Source: JBFGCA01 sp041567315
GTDB lineage: Bacteria; Acidobacteriota; Thermoanaerobaculia; Multivoradales; JAHEKO01
Direction: 5' to 3'
Assembly (NCBI GenBank): GCA_041567315.1
Contig: JBFGCA010000100.1
Coordinates: forward strand, 1-18,287
Length of the DNA: 18,287 nt
Of this stretch, positions 13,562 to 18,287 are shown one piece after another. How positions within the stretch are numbered: position 1 is the first letter of the stretch; each line of letters begins with the position of its first letter. The position numbers were made by a program, and so were the translations under genes. Below the pieces are notes generated by a model, which had not been told where the DNA came from, ran no database searches, and worked only from the letters and a program-made list of their open reading frames with translations.

Positions 13562-14551
13562 TCAGTCGCCCAGCAGCCGGCCGAAGGTCTCGCCGTCGAG
13601 GTTGCTGCCGCAGACCACCAGCGCCACCCGCCGCCCCGCCAGCCGCTCGCGCAGCGGGCCGCAGAGGGCGGCGGTGGCGGCGGCGCCGGCCGGCTCGACC
13701 GCCAGCTTCATGCCCTCGAAGAGCAGCCGCATGGCCCGCCGCATCGCCTCGTCGTCGATCAGCACCAGCTCGTCCACGAACCGCCGGCAGAGCGTGAAGG
13801 AGAACGGCGCCGTGTGCGGCGCTCCCAGGCTGTCGGCGATGGTGTCGACCCGCTCGATGGCCTGCGGGCTGCCGGCCGCGAAGCTGCGGTGCATGGCGTC
13901 GGCCCCCACCGGCTCGACCCCGAAGACGCGGCAGTCCGGCTGCACCAGCTTGACCGCGGTCGCCACCCCGGCGATCAGCCCGCCGCCGCCGATCGGCACC
14001 ACCACCGCCTCCAGCCGCTCCACCTGGCGGGCCAGCTCGAGCCCCACCGTGGCGGTCCCCAGGATGGTCTGCATCCCCTCGAACGGGTGGACGAAGGCGC
14101 GCCCCTCCTCCCGCTCGATACGACGCACTTCCTCGAAGGCCCGGTGGACGTCGTCGACCAGCACCACCTCGGCACCGTAGGCGCGGCAGCCCGCCACCCG
14201 CGCCGGGTTGGCGCTGCGCGGCATGACCACCTTGGCGGTGGTGCGCAGCGAGGCCGCCGCGAAGGCCACCGCCATGGCGTGGTTGCCGGCCGAGACCGCC
14301 GTCACTCCGCGGGCCAGCGCCTCGGGCTCCAGCGCCAGCATGTTGAGCAGCGCCCCCCGCGGCTTGAAGGTCCCGGCGTACTGGAACAGCTCCAGCTTGA
14401 GGTGGACGTCGCCCTCGCCGCCCAGCGCCTCCCGCAGCTCGCGCCCCTGCCAGCGCCAGACGGGCGTCGTGCGGACCCGCTCCCCGAGCCGCCGGCGGGC
14501 GGCGCGGATCGCCTCGAGATCGGGCGGCGGGGGAACCTCGGCCCCTTCCAC
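13562..14551 (-). CDS. Threonine/serine dehydratase-like PLP enzyme, 329 aa
   Basis: A fold-type II pyridoxal-phosphate enzyme. Lys63 in TFKPRGA is the expected Schiff-base lysine (family motif SFKxRGA), SAGNHAMAVAFAA (87-99) binds the substrate carboxylate, and GGGGLIAG (188-195) holds the cofactor phosphate. Such enzymes deaminate threonine or serine to 2-oxo acids and ammonia, or racemise serine; these cannot be told apart here. There is no C-terminal ACT-like regulatory domain, so it resembles the short catabolic (TdcB-like) form rather than biosynthetic IlvA. No signal peptide, so cytoplasmic. GTG 14551 is chosen because the N-terminus then aligns with the family (PDLEAIRAARRRLGERVRTTP); TTG 14593 and TTG 14620 are less likely. 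The gene is divergent from the Nudix gene and convergent with the unknown gene. Confidence 0.9.
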   Translation of the reverse strand: MEGAEVPPPPDLEAIRAARRRLGERVRTTPVWRWQGRELREALGGEGDVHLKLELFQYAGTFKPRGALLNMLALEPEALARGVTAVSAGNHAMAVAFAAASLRTTAKVVMPRSANPARVAGCRAYGAEVVLVDDVHRAFEEVRRIEREEGRAFVHPFEGMQTILGTATVGLELARQVERLEAVVVPIGGGGLIAGVATAVKLVQPDCRVFGVEPVGADAMHRSFAAGSPQAIERVDTIADSLGAPHTAPFSFTLCRRFVDELVLIDDEAMRRAMRLLFEGMKLAVEPAGAAATAALCGPLRERLAGRRVALVVCGSNLDGETFGRLLGD

Positions 14552-14612
14552 GGCTGGAGAATACTGGAGGCCGCCGAGAGCATGGAGGCGCAACCGGTAG
14601 GCTGGACCGCCG

Positions 14613-15023
14613 ATGGCCAACGTTCCCGACCATTTCTTCGAGCAGTCGGGGGTGATCGCCTACCGCGATCGCCCCTCGGGGCGCCAGGTGCTGCTCGTCA
14701 GCTCCCGCGGCCGCCGGCGCTGGGTCATCCCCAAGGGCGTCCGCGAGCCCGGCCTCTCGGCCGCCGAGTCGGCGGCCAAGGAGGCACTGGAGGAGGCTGG
14801 GGTCACTGGCAGTACGGCGCCGAAGCCGGTGGGCCGCTACAGCTACCCCAAGTGGGGCGGAATCTGTACCGTCGAGGTCTACGCCCTGGCGGTCGAGAAG
14901 GAGCTGAGCGAGTGGCCGGAGAGCTTCCGCGAGCGGAGCTGGCTATCGCCGGCCAAAGCGGCGGAACAGGTCAGAGAGCCGGAGCTGAAGGGCCTGATCT
15001 TGCAGGTCGGCCGCGATCATTGA
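14613..15023 (+). CDS. Nudix hydrolase (DIPP/NUDT-like), 136 aa
   Basis: A compact Nudix hydrolase. The Nudix box runs from Gly42 in WVIPKGVREPGLS to SAAKEALEEAGV. The catalytic-helix glutamates (K-E-x-L-E-E-x-G-V) are intact, while the first box glutamate is Leu and the usual Arg before the first helix Glu is Lys. I recall the same pattern in the PKGWPxxGLSxxEAAxxEAxEEAGV subfamily related to diphosphoinositol-polyphosphate/Ap4A hydrolases, so it is probably functional. The nucleoside-diphosphate-linked substrate is unknown. Further family traits are GRYSYPKW and WLSPAKAAEQVREPELKGLI. ATG 14613 has no clear Shine-Dalgarno. The 61-nt divergent gap to the dehydratase gene must hold both promoters; I see no confident boxes in it. 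Confidence 0.92.
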   Translation: MANVPDHFFEQSGVIAYRDRPSGRQVLLVSSRGRRRWVIPKGVREPGLSAAESAAKEALEEAGVTGSTAPKPVGRYSYPKWGGICTVEVYALAVEKELSEWPESFRERSWLSPAKAAEQVREPELKGLILQVGRDH

Positions 15024-15251
15024 GGGACGTCGCGGCGGGTTTCCAGGTAAGAGGCGGCCGGCGGGGCACCGCTGTCGTGACGATCCAAGCGGGCCGCGCC
15101 CGATGGGTCGCCGGCGCCTCGGCCTGCGGGCACCGTACCAGCGGCAGCCTCCCGCCACTGGCGCCTTCTCTACCTGGAGACTCTGGCGAGACGCCTCAGC
15201 ACACCGGATGGCCTCGCAGACTCCCGACGCACTCGTCGAGAATCTGCTGGC
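15024..15251. other. 228-nt intergenic region between convergent genes, with weak inverted repeat
   Basis: Lies between the 3' ends of the Nudix and M20 genes. CCAGGTA (15043-15049) and TACCTGG (15171-15177) are exact inverted copies, and short matches continue inward (GAG/CTC, GGC/GCC and similar, with gaps). This could be a decayed palindromic element of about 140 bp or chance in GC-rich DNA. Short open frames cross it on both strands, but none has a recognisable product. No terminator with a T-tract is seen. Confidence 0.35.
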
Positions 15252-16646
15252 TCATTCCGAGTCGGCCTCGTCGCGCGCCAGCAGGTCGAGGGCGGCGGCG
15301 GTGAGGGCGGTGACGCCGGTCTCGATGGCCGGCGCCGGGAGCGGGGCGAACTCGGCCGAGTGGAGCGAGGGGAGTTGGGTGCCGTCGCGCTCGGCGGCGG
15401 CGATCTTCTCGGGATCGACGGCGCCCAGCCAGACGAGGGCGATCGGCACCTCGCCGCCGGCGGCGTAGCGCGAGAAGTCCTCGCCGCCCATCACCGGCTC
15501 GAGCCGCGCCACCCGATCGGCGCCCAGGGCCGCCGTGAAGACCCCTTCCAGAAGCTCCATCAGGGCCGGGTCGTTGTAGGTCGAGGGGGTGTGCTCCTCC
15601 TCCTTGACCGCCATCACCGGCAGCAGCTCGTCGGGCCAGCCGGCGCCGCGCGCGGTGCCGATCGCGGTGCGCTCGATGGCGGCCAGCAGGTGCTCGCGCA
15701 CCTCGGGGCGGTAGGAGCGGACGGTGAGCTGGAGCTTGACCTCGTCGGGGATGATGTTGTGCTTGGTGCCGCCGTGGATCGACCCGACGGTGATCACCGC
15801 CGGGTCGACGGGCGCCACCTGGCGGCTCACCACGGTCTGCAGGTTGACCACGATCTGGGCGCTCAGGGTCACCGGGTCGAGCGTCGTGTGCGGGTAGGCC
15901 CCGTGGCCGCCCCGGCCCTTGACCGTGAGGTCGACCGAGTCGACGTTGGCCAGCGCCCAGCCGCTGACCAGCCCCAGCCTACCGGCAGCCAGCGCGGCAT
16001 TGGTGTGCAGGGCGAGCGCCCAGTCGGGCCGGCCGAAGCGCTCGTAGAGCCCGTCGTCGAGCATCGCCTTGGCCCCGGCCCCGCGCTCCTCGGCCGGCTG
16101 GGCGATCATGATCAGCGTGCCCGCCCAGCGGTCGCGCAGCCGCGACAGGCGCCGCGCCGTCCCCAGGAAGGCGGTCATGTGGAGGTCGTGACCGCAGGCG
16201 TGCATCACCGCCACCTCCTCGCCGCGCTCGTCCACCGCCCGGGCGGTGCTCGCGTACTCCAGGCCGGTCCGTTCCTCGACCGGCAGCGCGTCCAGGTCGG
16301 TGCGCAGCATCAAAACGGGACCCGGCCCGTTGCGGAGCACCCCGACGACGCCGAAGGAGGTGCGGCCCTCGATCCCGTAGTCGCCGACCCGCTCGGTGAC
16401 CTCGAAGCCCGCCTCCCGCAGCGCCGCCGCCAAGTAGGCGGCGGTCCGTTCCTCGCGATACGAGAGCTCGGGATTGGCGTGGAGGTGTTTGTAGACGGCG
16501 ACGAGGTCGGGCGGCTCCGCGGCCGACGGCAGCGGGGCCTGGGCTGGAACGGAGGCCGCTGCGACCATCGCGCCGAGCAGCCCTGCGGCGGCGAGGGCCG
16601 GCCGACCTCCGAATCTGGCGGTTCTGGCGCTCATGCGGCGGATCAT
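15252..16646 (-). CDS. Exported M20D family amidohydrolase/peptidase, 464 aa
   Basis: A metal-dependent amidohydrolase of the M20D type (IAA-amino-acid hydrolase, N-acyl-amino-acid hydrolase or carboxypeptidase). A signal peptide (about 1-37, ending PAQA) implies an extracytoplasmic enzyme. Metal-site residues are visible: Cys151 and His153 in HACGHDLH, Glu186/Glu187 in AQPAEERG, His214 in LALHTN and His429 in LPSLHSAEF. VKGRGGHGAYPH begins the dimerisation (lid) domain, and MGGEDFSRYA is the usual C-terminal motif. The length is typical. The start is ATG 16646 (MIRRM) or ATG 16634 (MSART); neither has a Shine-Dalgarno. It is divergent from the S8 subtilase across 270 nt; both are exported, so joint control of peptide breakdown is plausible but not shown. 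Confidence 0.93.
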   Translation of the reverse strand: MIRRMSARTARFGGRPALAAAGLLGAMVAAASVPAQAPLPSAAEPPDLVAVYKHLHANPELSYREERTAAYLAAALREAGFEVTERVGDYGIEGRTSFGVVGVLRNGPGPVLMLRTDLDALPVEERTGLEYASTARAVDERGEEVAVMHACGHDLHMTAFLGTARRLSRLRDRWAGTLIMIAQPAEERGAGAKAMLDDGLYERFGRPDWALALHTNAALAAGRLGLVSGWALANVDSVDLTVKGRGGHGAYPHTTLDPVTLSAQIVVNLQTVVSRQVAPVDPAVITVGSIHGGTKHNIIPDEVKLQLTVRSYRPEVREHLLAAIERTAIGTARGAGWPDELLPVMAVKEEEHTPSTYNDPALMELLEGVFTAALGADRVARLEPVMGGEDFSRYAAGGEVPIALVWLGAVDPEKIAAAERDGTQLPSLHSAEFAPLPAPAIETGVTALTAAALDLLARDEADSE

Positions 16647-16916
16647 AGCCGCGGGTGAGCGAAGTACGGCAGCCACCGTTTTTTCGCCCAATCCGGTCCC
16701 CGCCGCTTTTTTACCGACCCTCAGCTTGTCCGCCGATTTCTGACCGCCGCCGCCCGAGGGCGGTGCTGGAGGCCTCAAGTTTCTCAAATCAAGAGGTTTA
16801 GGCCGCTCCAAGCAGGGGCGCTCCAGGTTCTCGCGCAGGCCGTCCCATCTAGGATCATGGATGGCACCCGGCTTGCGCGTTGAAGCGCCGGAAAGCGGCG
16901 AGAGCGGAGAAGACCT
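16647..16916. promoter_or_regulatory. Divergent intergenic region, M20 amidohydrolase / S8 subtilase
   Basis: A 270-nt region that must hold promoters for both genes. Unusually for this DNA it has two T6 tracts (16679-16684 and 16707-16712, + strand), a short GC hairpin CCGCCC/GGGCGG (16750-16755, 16758-16763), and an AT-richer patch (16775-16800) that starts with TCAAGTTT and is bounded by GGCCT (16771-16775) and AGGCC (16800-16804). TAGGAT (16850-16855) is a fair -10 candidate for the subtilase, without a good -35. GGAGA (16906-16910) is the subtilase ribosome binding site. The T-tracts could also be promoter-associated (UP-like). Confidence 0.45.
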
Positions 16917-18287
16917 ATGCGAACGAGCCAGAAGTTTCCCCACCTGTCGCAGCCGATCCTGGGCTGCGTCGCCGTCCTGTTCCTGCTGTCGGCGGATTCG
17001 GCGCCGGCCCCGGGGCCCAGGGGTAGCTCTCCGCCCCCCGCGGAGTCCTCCTCGGCCCAGCCCGCACCGAGCGCCCGCGGCAGCTACATCGTCCAGGGCA
17101 ACGAGCTGCCCCGGGTGGTCAAGGCCGTGGAGGCGGTCGGCGGCGAGATCACCCATCGCCTGGGGGTGATCCGCGCAGTCGGCGCCCGGCTCACCCCGGG
17201 CCAGCGGGCTGCCCTCGAGCGCTCCCCCGCGGTGCGCCGCATCTGGGACGACCGGCCGGTCCACAGCATGAGCGACGAAGACAGCGACAGCGACTCCGAC
17301 AGCGACTCCGACGGCGACAGCGACTCCGACGGTGACAGCGACTCCGACGGTGACAGCGACGACGGCTCCGGCAATGACGGTTCCAGCGACGACGGCGACC
17401 CGGCCGGCTGTGCCGTCACGGGGGCCCCGGCCGCCGAGTTCGGCAACAAGCACTTCAAGTGGGAGATCACCAACGCCTCACCCCACGACCTCAGCATCGA
17501 CGCCATCGCCCTCGAGTGGCCGGCCGGCAACGGCGACCTCAAGAGCCTCAAGAACGGCAGCAAGAAGATCTACGATCAGCAACAGCCGCCCGCCGCGGTA
17601 GCCATCGCCAGCGGCTGGAAGGGCAACGCCGGCGACCGCGCCATCGGCGAGGGCCAGAGCCGGGAGCTCAAGGTCGAGTTCAAGGACGGGGCCGACCCCG
17701 CCGCCGCCTACGCCCTGGCGGTGGTCTTCGCCGAGGGCTGCACGGCGGCGCTCGCCTGGGGCGACGGCTCGGGCGACGGCGACGGCTACGACGACGGCGG
17801 CGACCCCAAGGCCAAGGACACCTTCTACCCCACCCAGGTGGGCGCCGACCTGCTCCACCTGGAGGGACTGACCGGCACCGGGGTCACCGTCGCGGTGATC
17901 GACACCGGTCTGTGGGGAAAGGGGGGCGGCCAGAACTTCCTCCGCAAGGACACGCTCGGCAACGAGCGCATCCTCGTCGCCTACGACGCCCGCACCGATT
18001 CGCTCCAGGATCCCAAGAACTTCGGCGACGGCAGCGGTCACGGCAGCCACGTGACCAGCGTCCTGCTCAGCAGCCGCAAGTCGGTGGGCCAGAACGGCTT
18101 CCAGGGGAGCTACAACGGCATCGCGCCCGACGCCTCGCTGGTGGCGATCAAGGCCTTCGACGGCAGCGGCAACGGTACCTATCTGGACGTCATCCGCGGT
18201 CTCGACTTCGTCGTCAACTACAAGGACGCCTACGGCATCCGGGTGCTCAACCTGTCGTTCAGCGGCGAGGTCCGCTCCCACTACTGG
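16917..18287 (+). CDS. S8 (subtilisin-like) serine protease, secreted, 3' end cut by window
   Basis: Open for 457 codons from ATG 16917 to the window edge, with no stop; GGAGA lies 6 nt before the start. Order: hydrophobic signal segment (about 13-30), Pro/Ser linker, propeptide (55-117; GSYIVQGNELPRVV, GGEITHRLGVIRAV, LERSPAVRRIWDD) that should act as chaperone/inhibitor, Asp/Ser repeat linker (119-161), extra beta-type domain (about 165-280; KWEITN, IALEWPAGNGDL), second Asp/Gly linker (282-296), then the catalytic domain from about 303. Catalytic Asp329 (VAVIDTG) and His375 (GDGSGHGSHV) are present; LNLSFSG is the usual strand before the oxyanion region. The catalytic Ser (GTSMA) must lie beyond the window. 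The acidic linkers suggest calcium binding; the role is extracellular protein degradation. Confidence 0.93.
   Translation, partial: MRTSQKFPHLSQPILGCVAVLFLLSADSAPAPGPRGSSPPPAESSSAQPAPSARGSYIVQGNELPRVVKAVEAVGGEITHRLGVIRAVGARLTPGQRAALERSPAVRRIWDDRPVHSMSDEDSDSDSDSDSDGDSDSDGDSDSDGDSDDGSGNDGSSDDGDPAGCAVTGAPAAEFGNKHFKWEITNASPHDLSIDAIALEWPAGNGDLKSLKNGSKKIYDQQQPPAAVAIASGWKGNAGDRAIGEGQSRELKVEFKDGADPAAAYALAVVFAEGCTAALAWGDGSGDGDGYDDGGDPKAKDTFYPTQVGADLLHLEGLTGTGVTVAVIDTGLWGKGGGQNFLRKDTLGNERILVAYDARTDSLQDPKNFGDGSGHGSHVTSVLLSSRKSVGQNGFQGSYNGIAPDASLVAIKAFDGSGNGTYLDVIRGLDFVVNYKDAYGIRVLNLSFSGEVRSHYW
17271..17399 (+). repeat. Asp/Ser-rich repeat in the subtilase gene
   Basis: It encodes residues 119-161, almost only Asp, Ser and Gly. 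Its core is three consecutive 18-bp units (17298-17351), GACAGCGACTCCGACGGY, that differ only in the last base and encode Asp-Ser-Asp-Ser-Asp-Gly. The near identity at DNA level suggests recent duplication. The unit length keeps the frame, so the linker may vary in length between strains. Confidence 0.9.

Noticed and set aside
14613..15023. Nudix box damaged (first Glu replaced by Leu, Arg by Lys)
   Set aside because: The helix glutamates needed for metal binding are intact, and the same pattern occurs in a known Nudix subfamily, so I do not call it inactive.
15060..15240. Small open frames in the Nudix-M20 gap
   Set aside because: No ribosome binding site, no recognisable motif, and frames open on both strands as expected by chance in GC-rich DNA.
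16856..16916. Cyclic-di-GMP (GEMM-type) riboswitch before the subtilase
   Set aside because: GGATGGCACCCGGCTTGCG loosely resembles the 3' part of the motif, but the conserved 5' parts of the riboswitch are absent upstream.
16647..17453. Upstream extension of the M20 protein with Val/Ala/Gly repeats
   Set aside because: It is the antisense of the Asp/Ser repeat in the subtilase gene; the real start has a signal peptide right after it.
17478..18281. Long open frame antisense to the subtilase
   Set aside because: The + strand frame has clear S8 catalytic motifs; the antisense frame has Val/Ala/Glu-rich sequence without any recognisable motif.

Overview
The window is uniformly very GC-rich and gene-dense. 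It carries 13 complete protein-coding genes and one gene cut by the right edge. I see no tRNA, rRNA, CRISPR array, prophage or transposase gene. The family mix points to Acidobacteriota, possibly the Thermoanaerobaculia: an S46 dipeptidyl-peptidase, a DUF5818-like lipoprotein, DUF2723 and GT-C-type membrane proteins, a PQQ-type beta-propeller of the WPHWRGP kind, and a subtilase with an Asp/Ser-rich linker. This placement is inference from family composition; no phylogenetic marker gene is present.

Layout, left to right. Positions 1-112 form a long imperfect palindrome. Then come a rhodanese-domain protein and a DUF218/YdcF-like membrane protein on the + strand. These meet, tail to tail with a 20-nt overlap, an S46 dipeptidyl-peptidase on the - strand. 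Divergent from the peptidase is a DUF434/DUF5616 protein (+), followed by a small DUF5818-like lipoprotein (+). A TA-flanked palindromic element of about 90 bp sits exactly at that gene's stop codon. On the - strand follow an FAD-dependent oxidoreductase (probably with a CTG start) and a 748-aa GT-C-like membrane protein, which overlap by 4 nt. Starting only 18 nt from the latter, on the + strand, are a DUF2723 membrane protein, a short exported protein, a PQQ-like propeller and an unrecognised exported protein. A threonine dehydratase-like PLP enzyme (-) and a Nudix hydrolase (+) are divergent. The window ends with an exported M20D amidohydrolase (-) and, across a 270-nt intergenic region, the 5' part of a large S8 subtilase (+).

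Functionally, the clearest theme is extracytoplasmic peptide breakdown. A secreted subtilase, an S46 dipeptidyl-peptidase (with the glycine seen in DPP7-type rather than DPP11-type enzymes) and an exported M20 peptidase could form a protein-scavenging chain, and a cytoplasmic threonine/serine dehydratase could use the released amino acids. They are not in one operon, so this is thematic inference only. A second theme is envelope glycosylation or lipid-linked sugar transfer (two GT-C-like proteins and an isoprenoid-type FAD oxidoreductase).

I did not find a convincing new multi-gene system. The items most worth a second look are the two palindromic elements, the probable CTG start, the near-leaderless divergent pair at 8698/8717, the hairpin at 11088-11111, the unrecognised gene at 12539-13555, and the extra domain and Asp/Ser linker of the subtilase.
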